Assembly: GCA_045539475.1 (NCBI GenBank)
Contig: JAZQFJ010000002.1
Coordinates: 1-64,000, forward strand
Source of the DNA: SIG480 sp045539475
GTDB lineage: Bacteria > Bacillota > Clostridia > Oscillospirales > JAAYXM01
DNA length: 64,000 nucleotides
Direction: 5' to 3'
The notes below the pieces were generated by a model. It did no database searches and had not been told where the DNA came from. It saw nothing but the letters and a program-made list of their open reading frames with translations. Positions 34,834 to 43,472 of the stretch are shown here, one piece after another (within the stretch, counting starts at the first letter, position 1; each line of letters begins with the position of its first letter). The position numbers and the translations under genes are program-made.

Positions 34834-35991
34834 ATGAATTTCAGAAAAGAGCTTCTTGAAAATATCCTTCCGTTCTGGCTTCGTAGCGGTATGGATTATG
34901 AAAACGGAGGCATTTATACCTGCCTTGACAAGGACGGTAACATCTATGGAACTGACAAAAGCGTCTGGTTCCAGGGCAGGGCAATGTGGTCTTTTGCAAA
35001 GGCATATAATGCAATAGACAAAAATCCCGAATACCTTCGTGCTGCAAAGAATATTTATGCCTTTTTGCCAAAGTGTACAGATGCTGACGGAAGAATGTAT
35101 TTTACGGTAACGAAAGACGGTAAAGGTTTGCAAAAACGCAGATACTATTTTTCCGAGACGTTTGCCGCAATCGGCTGTGCAGAACTGTATAAGGCAACGG
35201 GAGATGCGGAAGTTCTTGCTTGCGCGGATAAATATTTTGACGTTGCTTATGAATGCTTTACCGGTGTGCGTAAAACCGAGCCGAAGATAAACCCGGAAAA
35301 CTGTGATATGAAAGCTCTTTCTCCGGTTATGATTATGCTTGCCACCGCACAGGTAATGAGAAGTGTGGATTCTCTCCGTGAGAAATATGCACCGATTGCC
35401 GAAAAGCTTCTTGATGAGGTTTTGCACGGCGGGTATATCACCGAGCGCGGAATGCTTGAAAATGTCAGCAGTAAAGGTGAGTTTGTTGATAGCCCTGCCG
35501 GAAGAACGGTAAATCCCGGTCATTCTCTTGAAGCAGCATGGTTTATCCTGAGTGAAGCGACAATTACGGGAAATGACGAGGCGCTCTCCTGCGCACGTCA
35601 CATAATCGACGTAACGCTTCCTATCGGTCTTGATAAAAAGCACGGCGGAATCATCGCATTTACCGATATCTGCGGAAAACCGCCTGTGGCACTCGAGTGG
35701 GATATGAAGCTCTGGTGGCCGCAGTGTGAAACGCTTATTGCTTTGCGTCTTGCATATCTTACCTACGGAGATGAAAAGTATAAAGCGCAGTATGAAGAGC
35801 TTCTTGCTTACACCGAGAAGCATTTCTGTGATAAAGAAGGCGGCGAATGGTACGGATATCTCCATTATGACGGAACACCGTCAACAACGCTGAAGGGCAA
35901 TATCTTCAAAGGACCGTTCCATATACCGAGATTTTTGATGATTATGGCGATTATGGATGAAACCGGCAGTATTGTAGATTTTATGAAATAA
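34834..35991 (+). CDS. N-acylglucosamine 2-epimerase (AGE) family protein
   Basis: This 385-residue alpha/alpha-barrel protein belongs to the AGE/cellobiose 2-epimerase family. Landmarks are the N-terminal ENGGIYTCLDKDG, VWFQGRAMWSFAKAYN, a central RTVNPGHSLEAAWF (conserved His) and C-terminal EGGEWYGYLHYDG. Family members interconvert GlcNAc/ManNAc or epimerise mannose/glucose ends. Without a sialic-acid cluster nearby the substrate is unknown. It has its own promoter and leads a short run with the next two genes. Confidence 0.85.
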   Translation: MNFRKELLENILPFWLRSGMDYENGGIYTCLDKDGNIYGTDKSVWFQGRAMWSFAKAYNAIDKNPEYLRAAKNIYAFLPKCTDADGRMYFTVTKDGKGLQKRRYYFSETFAAIGCAELYKATGDAEVLACADKYFDVAYECFTGVRKTEPKINPENCDMKALSPVMIMLATAQVMRSVDSLREKYAPIAEKLLDEVLHGGYITERGMLENVSSKGEFVDSPAGRTVNPGHSLEAAWFILSEATITGNDEALSCARHIIDVTLPIGLDKKHGGIIAFTDICGKPPVALEWDMKLWWPQCETLIALRLAYLTYGDEKYKAQYEELLAYTEKHFCDKEGGEWYGYLHYDGTPSTTLKGNIFKGPFHIPRFLMIMAIMDETGSIVDFMK

Positions 35992-36024
35992 AAGTGAAAC
36001 GAAAATCTCATCGGGGAGGCAAAA

Positions 36025-36486
36025 ATGAATAGAATTACCGGACTTGTGACTAATCCTTTTATCATCACAGCAATATCCTCGTGGTTTATTGCGCAGGTGC
36101 TCAAGCTTATAATTCATACCATAATATATAAAAAGTTTGATATTGCGCGTCTGTTCGGTGACGGTGGGATGCCGAGCGGGCATTCGGCTACGGTCTGCTC
36201 TCTTGCTGTTATGTGCGGTCTGGTGTGCGGAACAGGCGGAGTTGAGTTTGCAATAAGCGTCATCCTTGCGATAATCGTCTGCCACGATGCAATGGGGGTA
36301 CGGCTTGAAACCGGAAAGCAGGCAATTCTTCTCAATGAAATTATCGAATCATTTAACATCCTTGCCACCGAAAAGCTTCCGGAGGTTAAGCTTAAGGAGT
36401 TTGTAGGGCATACGCCGATTCAGGTTATCTCCGGTGCTTTGCTTGGTATAATAAATGCTGTTATAATGTATAATATTTTGTTTTAG
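36025..36486 (+). CDS. Divergent PAP2 family membrane protein (DUF212)
   Basis: The 153-residue membrane protein has four or five hydrophobic helices and the DUF212 hallmark DGGMPSGHSA near residue 47-56. A HDAMGVRLETGKQA segment follows (~92-105). These motifs resemble the acid-phosphatase/PAP2 phosphate site, but the family is shorter than true PAP2 lipid phosphatases and its reaction is not established. It starts after a GGGGAGG site, 33 bases behind the epimerase gene. Confidence 0.85.
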   Translation: MNRITGLVTNPFIITAISSWFIAQVLKLIIHTIIYKKFDIARLFGDGGMPSGHSATVCSLAVMCGLVCGTGGVEFAISVILAIIVCHDAMGVRLETGKQAILLNEIIESFNILATEKLPEVKLKEFVGHTPIQVISGALLGIINAVIMYNILF

Positions 36487-36511
36487 TATGAATTTGTGAG
36501 GAGAGATAAAA

Positions 36512-37225
36512 ATGTTTAGTGAATTTAAAATCAAAGAGTTTAAGTTTCGCGAAAGAGCGGCAAAAATAATTTACCCGAGCTGTGAACCTAACGGAAAAAT
36601 GCTTCTCAAAACTGAGTATCTCGGAGCTTTCCCGACTTTTGATATAGCAATGCTCAAGCGCGGATATTATCTTATATTCATTTCCCACGAAACTCGCTGG
36701 GCTTCCGATGAGGAAACCGATATTATGGCAGAGTTTGTTCTTCATTGCGCAAAAGAGCTTGGAGCAGACAAGCGTTGTATTATCGAGGGAATGAGCTGCG
36801 GCGGACTTCAGGGTGCGCGTCTTGCGGAAGAGTATCCGGAGCTTTGCGCGGTGCTTTATCTTGACAACCCCGTGCTCAATATTCTCAGTATGTATGGACT
36901 TGGTGATTGCAAGGACGAAGCGATTCCGTCCTTCCGTAGAGAAATCATCAACACATTCGGAGTAAATGATTCATCAATTATCAATTTCCGCAAAAGCCCG
37001 ATTGATAAAATGGAGCCCCTGATAGAAAACAACATCCCGGTTCTTATGATTTACGGAAACTGTGATCCGGTTGTTATTTACGGAGAAAACGGAAAGGTGC
37101 TTGAGGATTATTATAAGGCAAACGGCGGAAACATCAAGGTTATTTCGCGCAGCATGCAAAAGCATCATCCCCATGGCCTTGACGACCCGACACCTATCAT
37201 AGAGTTTGTTGAAAACAATTTTTAA
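36512..37225 (+). CDS. Alpha/beta hydrolase
   Basis: This 237-residue cytoplasmic hydrolase has the nucleophile elbow GMSCGG (GxSxG, serine nucleophile) in the middle. A probable acid sits in YGNCDPVV and a probable catalytic histidine in MQKHHPHG, so the triad is complete in order. It resembles small prolyl-oligopeptidase/dienelactone-hydrolase-like esterases. The substrate is unknown. It follows the DUF212 gene by 25 bases with a GAGGAGAG site and ends the unit at a hairpin terminator. Confidence 0.75.
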   Translation: MFSEFKIKEFKFRERAAKIIYPSCEPNGKMLLKTEYLGAFPTFDIAMLKRGYYLIFISHETRWASDEETDIMAEFVLHCAKELGADKRCIIEGMSCGGLQGARLAEEYPELCAVLYLDNPVLNILSMYGLGDCKDEAIPSFRREIINTFGVNDSSIINFRKSPIDKMEPLIENNIPVLMIYGNCDPVVIYGENGKVLEDYYKANGGNIKVISRSMQKHHPHGLDDPTPIIEFVENNF

Positions 37226-37296
37226 TGAACACAAAAGCAGCACTGCAGGTCAGACTAAACCTGCGGTTCGCATCAAATAATTCTTCACTTTGCATT

Positions 37297-37345
37297 AAAC
37301 ATCATCTTCAACGCAAATTTTTCGCTTTGAAGGTGATGTTTTTAA
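37297..37345 (+). terminator. Intrinsic terminator before the M50 protease gene
   Basis: AAACATCATCTTCAA pairs with TTGAAGGTGATGTTT with one G-T pair, around an AT-rich loop containing CGC/GCG-like bases. A short T-run follows. Confidence 0.7.
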
Positions 37346-37353
37346 ACTTTTTC

Positions 37354-37382
37354 TTGTATAAACTTATCATTTGTGCTATAAT
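37354..37382 (+). promoter_or_regulatory. Promoter of the scp/gerW/glycogen gene run
   Basis: TTGTAT (37354-37359), 17 bases and a perfect TATAAT (37377-37382) lie about 40 bases upstream of the M50 protease gene. No stronger promoter is visible in the next 14 kb, where gaps between genes are at most ~63 bases. Confidence 0.7.
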
Positions 37383-37423
37383 TATCTTGTGAAATTGTTT
37401 CTGCACGGACGGAGGGTTTGGCG

Positions 37424-38089
37424 TTGGGTATTGTCGGCAGAATAAGAGACTTATTTTCGGGGCTTAACTGGCTTATTATCCCAGCGGCCCTGCTTGCAAT
37501 AATTTTTCATGAAATAAGCCACGGATATGTTGCGTATCTTCTGGGGGACAGAACCGCAAAAAACAGCGGAAGATTAACTCTTAATCCCATACAGCATATG
37601 GAGCCTCTCGGGCTTTTGTGTATGATTTTGTTTGGCTTCGGATGGGCAAAGCCTGTTCCCGTAAATCCGTACTTCTTCAAAAACAGAAAGCTTGGTATGG
37701 CGCTTGTTTCCATTGCAGGTCCTGTTTCCAATCTGCTTATGGCGGTGCTCTCAATGTCGGTTATTCTCGCAATTTCGGTTTTGGAGATTGAGAATCAGGC
37801 TTTGATTGGCGCTTTGAATGTTGTTATGCAGTTTTTTCTTGTGTTTGCGATTCTGAACATCGGTCTTGCGGTGTTCAATCTCATTCCGATACCGCCGCTT
37901 GACGGATCCAAAATCCTGTTTTCGCTTCTTCCGCGACGCGCATACGGCTTTATTCTTAAATATGAACGCTGGGGAATGCTTTTGCTTCTTGTCCTTGTTA
38001 ACGTTCCGTTTTTTATGGATTTTCTTACATATATCCGTGAAACTGTATTTCGCGGCATTATAAATATGCTTTCGGCAATATTCTATTGA
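37424..38089 (+). CDS. Site-2-type (M50) membrane metalloprotease
   Basis: The 221-residue membrane protein carries the zinc motif HEISH (29-33) in its first helix and the second metal motif NLIPIPPLDGSKI in a later helix. It has four to five membrane spans, the compact YwhC/Rip-like M50 form without a PDZ domain. Such enzymes cleave proteins within the membrane. The preferred start is TTG at 37424, seven bases after GGAGGG; another in-frame TTG at 37418 is too close to the site. Thirteen bases separate it from scpA, a common pairing in Bacillota. Confidence 0.88.
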   Translation: MGIVGRIRDLFSGLNWLIIPAALLAIIFHEISHGYVAYLLGDRTAKNSGRLTLNPIQHMEPLGLLCMILFGFGWAKPVPVNPYFFKNRKLGMALVSIAGPVSNLLMAVLSMSVILAISVLEIENQALIGALNVVMQFFLVFAILNIGLAVFNLIPIPPLDGSKILFSLLPRRAYGFILKYERWGMLLLLVLVNVPFFMDFLTYIRETVFRGIINMLSAIFY

Positions 38090-38102
38090 TAAGGGGATTC
38101 TT

Positions 38103-38840
38103 ATGGCAGAAATTACCTATCATCTCGATGTTTTTGACGGGCCGCTTGACCTGCTTTTGCATCTGATTTCAAAAAATAAATTGAATATTTACGATATCCC
38201 GATTGTGGAAATATTAGAGCAGTACAACAAGGCTCTTGAAGAAATGCAGGAGCGGGATCTTGCAATCACCTGCGATTTTGTCGCAATGTCCGCGCATCTG
38301 CTCTATATCAAGTCAAAAATGCTTCTGCCAAAGTATGACGATGTGGAAGATGAAGAAGATCCGAGAGCGCGCCTTGTTGAAATGCTTCTTGAATACCAGA
38401 GGATAAAAGAGGTCAGCGGAACGCTCAACGCCCGCGCGGAAAACGGTCTTGATATGTACACGAAAATGCCGGAGCAGATAACTCCGGATAAGTCGTATAA
38501 ATATGAGCATGACCGTATGGATTTGCGCCTTGCGATACTTAATATGCTTGAGCGTGCGGAAACAAAAATTCCTCCGAAAATCACAAATTTTGCAGGAATC
38601 GTCGGACGTGAGGTTTATTCGGTCGGTAAAAAAGTTGCGTATATTCTGAAAAGACTTCTCTCAACAAAAAAGACAAGCTTTATGGATTTGTTTGACAGCG
38701 TAAGAACGCGCTCGGAGGTTGTTGCAACTTTCCTTGCAGTTTTGGAGCTGTGTAAGACAAACAGAATTAAAATTTCCGATGATACGGAGGACATATCGCT
38801 TCTTGCGGAAGAAAATAAAGAAATCACACAGGGGAATTAA
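38103..38840 (+). CDS. scpA: Segregation and condensation protein A
   Basis: This 245-residue kleisin bridges SMC heads in the bacterial condensin complex. The N-terminus has the ScpA signature DVFDGPLDLLLHLI and ITCDFVAMSAHLLYIKSKML, and the C-terminus has the winged-helix that contacts SMC. An Asp/Glu-rich loop lies between. It is followed by scpB after two bases. No smc gene is in the window. Confidence 0.95.
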   Translation: MAEITYHLDVFDGPLDLLLHLISKNKLNIYDIPIVEILEQYNKALEEMQERDLAITCDFVAMSAHLLYIKSKMLLPKYDDVEDEEDPRARLVEMLLEYQRIKEVSGTLNARAENGLDMYTKMPEQITPDKSYKYEHDRMDLRLAILNMLERAETKIPPKITNFAGIVGREVYSVGKKVAYILKRLLSTKKTSFMDLFDSVRTRSEVVATFLAVLELCKTNRIKISDDTEDISLLAEENKEITQGN

Positions 38841-38842
38841 AA

Positions 38843-39433
38843 ATGGAAATTGTTGAAATTGAACGCGCGGTGGAAGCTATTCTTTTTGCAACCGGCGATC
38901 CGGTGGAACTTTCGCGTATAGCGGAAATTCTTGATGTAGACGAGCCTTCGCTTGAAAGAATAATCACAAATCTGCGTGACTATTACGATTTTGAACAGCG
39001 CGGTGTACGGATTGTAAAGCTTGATAATTCTTATCAGATGTGTTCCGCGTCGCAGTATGCAGAGTATATAAGAAAAGCGCTTGAAACAAAAAAAGCTCCG
39101 CGCTTATCTCCTCCGCTTCTTGAGGTTTTGTCGGTCATTGCGTATCGCCAGCCGGTTACACGTGCGTATGTCGAGCAGGTAAGAGGGGTAGACTGTTCTT
39201 ATTCTATAACATCGCTTACCGAAAAGGGGTTAATTCGGGAATCCGGACGTCTTGACGTTCCGGGAAAGCCCATTCTCTACAGAACAACGAAAGATTTTCT
39301 GCGCGTTTTCGGTCTTGAAAGCCTTAACGACCTACCTGAGCTTCCGGAATTTTCTGACACAGAGGACGGTCAGATGACATTCAGTGAAGCAGAACACGAA
39401 GCAGAGCACCGGCCGGAACAGAGCGAAGAATAG
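38843..39433 (+). CDS. scpB: Segregation and condensation protein B
   Basis: The 196-residue protein has the two winged-helix domains of ScpB. Landmarks are AVEAILFATGDPVEL at the start and LLEVLSVIAYRQPVTRAYVEQVRG in the second domain, with the GLIRESGRLDVPGKPILYRTT wing. It binds ScpA in the SMC complex. An acidic tail of ~30 residues follows. The start is inside a GGGGAATTAAAA context two bases after scpA, so translation is probably coupled. Confidence 0.95.
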   Translation: MEIVEIERAVEAILFATGDPVELSRIAEILDVDEPSLERIITNLRDYYDFEQRGVRIVKLDNSYQMCSASQYAEYIRKALETKKAPRLSPPLLEVLSVIAYRQPVTRAYVEQVRGVDCSYSITSLTEKGLIRESGRLDVPGKPILYRTTKDFLRVFGLESLNDLPELPEFSDTEDGQMTFSEAEHEAEHRPEQSEE

Positions 39434-39445
39434 GAAAGCTTGTAT

Positions 39446-40003
39446 ATGTTGATTCTTGCCGTTGTAATTTTTTTCATTGTTCTAATCTGCTTTATTCCGG
39501 TCTGTTTTCATTTTGAATACAGCGAGAGAGGAATTTGCGTTCAACTGAAAATTCTATTTTTTAAGTTTTCTCCCGGCAAAAAAAGAGGTAAAAAAGAACA
39601 AACTTGCGAAAACGATAAAGCTGATAAAAAGGAAAAGAAACCGGGAAATGCAAAACAGCTTCTTGACGTTGTAGGTCCGGCGGTTGATGCGCTCGGCCGT
39701 CTTGTCAGATGGCTTGTTGTGAAAAGGCTTGTTATGGATGTAACGCTCGGAAGTCACGATGCTTTTTCAACAGCGATGTTATACGGCAAAACCGCAGCAG
39801 GAATAGGCGCGCTGTTTCCGTTTTTAGACCGGGGAATAAAAATAAAGCACAAAAGCATATCAGTGAATGCAGATTTTGAAGCTGAAAGCATCTCGGTATA
39901 CTTGCTTTCGGATATCCGGATTTTTACAGGACAGCTGATTGTGATAGCAGTCTGCTTTTTGTATAAATATTTAAGAAAAATTACTATAAAGAAGGGAAAT
40001 TAG
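39446..40003 (+). CDS. DUF2953 protein (YtfI-like)
   Basis: This ~185-residue protein has an N-terminal hydrophobic helix (about 1-20) and a Lys-rich stretch (~48-70). A region typical of DUF2953 follows (VKRLVMDVTLGSHDAFSTAMLYG), and a second hydrophobic segment lies near the C-terminus. In Bacillus the homologue ytfI adjoins ytfJ/gerW, the same order as here. The function is unknown; a spore-related role is suggested by the neighbour only. An ATG at 39446 with an AGGAAA site is preferred over a TTG six bases upstream. Confidence 0.75.
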   Translation: MLILAVVIFFIVLICFIPVCFHFEYSERGICVQLKILFFKFSPGKKRGKKEQTCENDKADKKEKKPGNAKQLLDVVGPAVDALGRLVRWLVVKRLVMDVTLGSHDAFSTAMLYGKTAAGIGALFPFLDRGIKIKHKSISVNADFEAESISVYLLSDIRIFTGQLIVIAVCFLYKYLRKITIKKGN

Positions 40004-40006
40004 AAA

Positions 40007-40402
40007 ATGGCTGAACACGCATTGAATGATGTAATGAAAACCACTATGGAAAAACTCAGGAGCATGGTTGATGTAAACACAATCATTGGTGACCAGATCA
40101 CAACTCCGGACGGAACAACAATCATCCCCGTTTCAAAGGTATCCTTCGGTTTTGCTTCCGGCGGTTCGGATTTTGACAGCAAAAAGGAGGGCGTAAACTT
40201 CGGCGGAGGAAGCGGAGCCGGTGTATCAATCAATCCGGAGGCTTTTCTTGTGGTTAAGGACGGCAATGTAAGGCTTGTACCTATGGTCGCAGCTCCGAAT
40301 ACTACGGTTGACAGACTTGTGGAGCTTGTTCCGGAGGTAATGGACAGAGTTGACGGCTATATAAGAAAAAGCAAGAAGAAAAAAGAAGAAGACGAAGAAT
40401 AA
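40007..40402 (+). CDS. gerW: GerW-family sporulation protein (YtfJ)
   Basis: The 131-residue protein matches GerW/YtfJ: TIIGDQITTPDGTTIIPVSK, a Gly-rich GGGSGAGVSI loop and AFLVVKDGNVRLVPM, ending in a Lys/Glu tail. GerW is needed for normal germination in Bacillus. Three bases separate it from the DUF2953 gene. Its presence supports endospore formation. Confidence 0.92.
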   Translation: MAEHALNDVMKTTMEKLRSMVDVNTIIGDQITTPDGTTIIPVSKVSFGFASGGSDFDSKKEGVNFGGGSGAGVSINPEAFLVVKDGNVRLVPMVAAPNTTVDRLVELVPEVMDRVDGYIRKSKKKKEEDEE

Positions 40403-40465
40403 TCTGATAAAAAGTAATACTTCCGCTCGGTGAATCGTATTATTTTGAGTGGAGGTGTGGAACAG

Positions 40466-41560
40466 GTGTACAAACGTCTTTTTACAGCGTTAATTTTGCT
40501 TTGTTTTTTTGTAAGTCATTCCTGTGCTATAGATGTGTCTGCAAAGTCCGCGATTCTTTATGAGCCGGAAACAAAAACGGTTCTTTTTGAAAAGGATTCG
40601 AAAACTGAGCGTCCGATTGCATCAACGACAAAGATAATGACGGCGCTTGTGGCGCTACAGCACGCTGACCTTTCAGAAACGGTTACCGTTCCTCGTGCAG
40701 TCGTCGGAACGGAAGGAACATCAATGTACCTTAAAGAAAACGAGAAATTGTCGGTTTCGGATCTGTTGTACGGGCTTTTGCTTCGCTCAGGTAACGATGC
40801 GGCATCCGCGCTTGCGTATCATATCGGAAAAGGCGATACAGGGCGTTTTACGGAAATGATGAACCGGACTGCAAAGGATATAGGAATGAAGAATTCCTGC
40901 TTTAAGAACCCCAGCGGTTTGCCGGAAGAAGGGCATTTTTCAACCGCATACGATATGGCGCTTCTGGCTTCGCGTGCATTGGAAAACCCTCTGTTTTCAG
41001 AAATAGTTGCAACAAAGGAAAAAACAGTCGCGGGAAGGCTTCTTTCCAACCACAACAAGATGCTCAGGCTGTACGAAGGCGCAAACGGGGTAAAGACCGG
41101 TTTTACAAAAGCTGCAGGAAGGTGCCTTGTCTCAAGTGCTGAAAGAAACGGAATGACGCTTGTTGCCGTGACGCTGTCTGCACCGGATGACTGGGATGAC
41201 CACACAGAGATGCTGGATTACGGCTTTGACAATTTCGCATTAAAAAAGTATTCATCGGAAAATATTGAACTTCCGGAGCTTCCGGTAGTAGGCGGAACTT
41301 TGGACGCTGTTTCCGTAAATGTGTGCGGAGAACTTTCTTTTCTGACGGAAAAAAGTAAAGAAAACGGTGTAAAAGCAGAAATAATCTTGCCGAGGTTTGT
41401 GTATGCACCGATAACCTCGGGCGACGTTGTAGGGGAAATAAGATACGTTTTAAACGGCGAGACTTGCGGCTCTTTGTCTGTAGTAAGCTGCGGTACGGTG
41501 GCGGAATATGAAAGTAAGTCGTTTATAAGAAAAATTCTTGATTTTTTTGGGAGAAAGTGA
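40466..41560 (+). CDS. Serine-type D-alanyl-D-alanine carboxypeptidase (DacF/DacB-like PBP)
   Basis: This penicillin-binding protein trims peptidoglycan stem peptides. It has a signal peptide (~1-22), the SxxK motif STTK (53-56), SGN (LLLRSGNDAAS) and KTG (GVKTGFTKAAG). A C-terminal PBP5-type beta domain and a terminal amphipathic helix follow. A GTG at 40466 is chosen because GGAGGTG lies eight bases upstream; an earlier in-frame GTG has no site and would spoil the signal peptide. Next to gerW it may be the sporulation DacF or DacB type. The glgB gene starts three bases after its stop. Confidence 0.9.
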   Translation: MYKRLFTALILLCFFVSHSCAIDVSAKSAILYEPETKTVLFEKDSKTERPIASTTKIMTALVALQHADLSETVTVPRAVVGTEGTSMYLKENEKLSVSDLLYGLLLRSGNDAASALAYHIGKGDTGRFTEMMNRTAKDIGMKNSCFKNPSGLPEEGHFSTAYDMALLASRALENPLFSEIVATKEKTVAGRLLSNHNKMLRLYEGANGVKTGFTKAAGRCLVSSAERNGMTLVAVTLSAPDDWDDHTEMLDYGFDNFALKKYSSENIELPELPVVGGTLDAVSVNVCGELSFLTEKSKENGVKAEIILPRFVYAPITSGDVVGEIRYVLNGETCGSLSVVSCGTVAEYESKSFIRKILDFFGRK

Positions 41561-41563
41561 AAA

Positions 41564-43465
41564 ATGCTTGGTAACAGGAATTGTGAAAACACGGAAGGAA
41601 AGGAACACAGATGGTTGTTCCATCAGGGCAAAGACATATATGCGTATAAATATTTCGGTGCGCATTTTACGGAAGAGGAAGGTGTATCAGGTGTCGTGTT
41701 CAGGGTGTGGGCACCGGATGCTTTGTCGGTTTCCGTTGTCGGCGATTTTAACGGCTGGGATAAAAATGCCAACGTTATGAAAAATCCGGAGGATGACAAA
41801 ACCGTATGGGAAGTGTTTATCCCGTCTCTTGGTGAATATGACATATATAAATACAGCATTGATACAACATACGGAACAACGCTCCTGAAAGCAGATCCGT
41901 ATGCGTTCCATGCTGAAACCCGCCCCGGAACAGCATCAAAAATCTATAATATCGACGGTTTTCGCTGGGGAGATAAAAATTGGCTTCAATACAGAGCTGA
42001 GCACAGCGCTTTTTCAAGTGCTATGAACATATACGAGGTGCATCCCGGCTCGTGGAAAAAACATCCTGACGGTAATTTTTATTCATATAAGGATTTGGCG
42101 CGTGAGCTTATTCCGTATGTCAAGAAAATAGGATATACACATATTGAGCTTCTTCCGGTTTCGGAGTTCCCGTATGACGGCTCATGGGGGTATCAGGTTA
42201 CGGGGTACTTTGCCGCAAGCTCAAGATACGGAACACCTAAGGATTTTATGCATTTTATAAATGAGTGTCATAAATGCGGAATCGGTGTTATTATAGATTG
42301 GGTTGCAGCTCATTTCCCGAAGGATGCGCACGGGCTTTATGAGTTTGACGGTAGAACGCTGTATGAGTATTCAGACCCGTTAAAATGCGAGCATCCTGAC
42401 TGGGGAACGCGGATATTTGATTACGGCAGAAATGAAGTGAAGAATTTCCTTATTTCAAATGCAGTTTTCTGGTGTGATTATTTCCATATAGACGGCATTC
42501 GCGTGGATGCTGTTGCAAGTATGCTTTATCTTGATTACGGTAAGTCTCACGGGCAGTGGAGAGCAAACTGCTACGGCGGAAACGAAAATCTTGAAGCTGT
42601 AGAGTTCCTTCGCGAGCTTAACGGTACAGTGTGCGGCGCGCATCCGGATATAATTATGATTGCAGAAGAATCAACAGCATGGCCAATGGTTACAAAGCCG
42701 CCGTATATGAATGGGCTTGGTTTTCATTTTAAATGGAACATGGGTTGGATGAACGACACGCTGAGATATTTTTCAACGGATCCGTTTTTCAGAAAGCACA
42801 AACATAATGAGCTTACCTTCTCACTGACATATGCCTTTTCGGAAAATTATATACTTCCGTTCTCTCATGACGAGGTTGTTCACGGTAAATGCTCTTTGAT
42901 TGGAAAACAGCCCGGCGATTATGAACAAAAATTCGCGGGACTTCGCGCTATGCTGGGGTATATAATTGCACATCCCGGAAAAAAACTCAGCTTTATGGGT
43001 AATGAATTTGCTCAGTTTTCGGAATGGAATTACGAAAAAGAGCTGGACTGGAATCTGCTTGAGTTTGATATGCACCGTAAAATGCATGATTATGTCCGCG
43101 ATTTAAACAAGTTTTATCTCAAAAATCCCGAGCTGTGGGAAATGGATACCGGCTGGGAAGGCTTTGAATGGGTGACGGTTGACGATTCCGACAGCAATGT
43201 CATAATATTCAAAAGAAAAAGCAGTGAGGGAAAAGAGATAATTGCAGCTTTGAATTTTTCGCCTGTAATGCGTGAAAATTACACTTTCAGGGTATCAGAG
43301 CCCGGAAGCTATAGAGTTGTTTTTAACAGCGATAAGGAAAAATACGGGGGAACCGGTGTGGAATACGCACCTTATATAAAAGCAAACCGCTCAGACGGTT
43401 CTGACGGTTATCTGTCATTAACGTTACCGCCGATGAGCGTTATCTTCATAAGGAGAAAGGGATGA
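41564..43465 (+). CDS. glgB: 1,4-alpha-glucan branching enzyme
   Basis: GlgB makes alpha-1,6 branches in glycogen. The 633-residue protein has an N-terminal CBM48 (FRVWAPDALSVSVVGDFNGW) and a GH13 barrel. The barrel holds the nucleophile in GIRVDAVASMLYLDY (~Asp315), the acid in MIAEESTAWP (~Glu368) and the third acid in LPFSHDEVVHGK. A C-terminal beta domain follows. It opens the glgBCDAP order known from Bacillota. The start uses a GGGAGA site inside the end of the carboxypeptidase gene. Confidence 0.95.
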   Translation: MLGNRNCENTEGKEHRWLFHQGKDIYAYKYFGAHFTEEEGVSGVVFRVWAPDALSVSVVGDFNGWDKNANVMKNPEDDKTVWEVFIPSLGEYDIYKYSIDTTYGTTLLKADPYAFHAETRPGTASKIYNIDGFRWGDKNWLQYRAEHSAFSSAMNIYEVHPGSWKKHPDGNFYSYKDLARELIPYVKKIGYTHIELLPVSEFPYDGSWGYQVTGYFAASSRYGTPKDFMHFINECHKCGIGVIIDWVAAHFPKDAHGLYEFDGRTLYEYSDPLKCEHPDWGTRIFDYGRNEVKNFLISNAVFWCDYFHIDGIRVDAVASMLYLDYGKSHGQWRANCYGGNENLEAVEFLRELNGTVCGAHPDIIMIAEESTAWPMVTKPPYMNGLGFHFKWNMGWMNDTLRYFSTDPFFRKHKHNELTFSLTYAFSENYILPFSHDEVVHGKCSLIGKQPGDYEQKFAGLRAMLGYIIAHPGKKLSFMGNEFAQFSEWNYEKELDWNLLEFDMHRKMHDYVRDLNKFYLKNPELWEMDTGWEGFEWVTVDDSDSNVIIFKRKSSEGKEIIAALNFSPVMRENYTFRVSEPGSYRVVFNSDKEKYGGTGVEYAPYIKANRSDGSDGYLSLTLPPMSVIFIRRKG

Positions 43466-43472
43466 GTTTAGA

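Noticed and set aside
37244..37270. Hairpin followed by GGTTCGCATC resembling part of a tRNA
   Set aside because: No acceptor stem, D-arm or CCA-side pairing could be formed around it; it is only a small stem-loop before the terminator.
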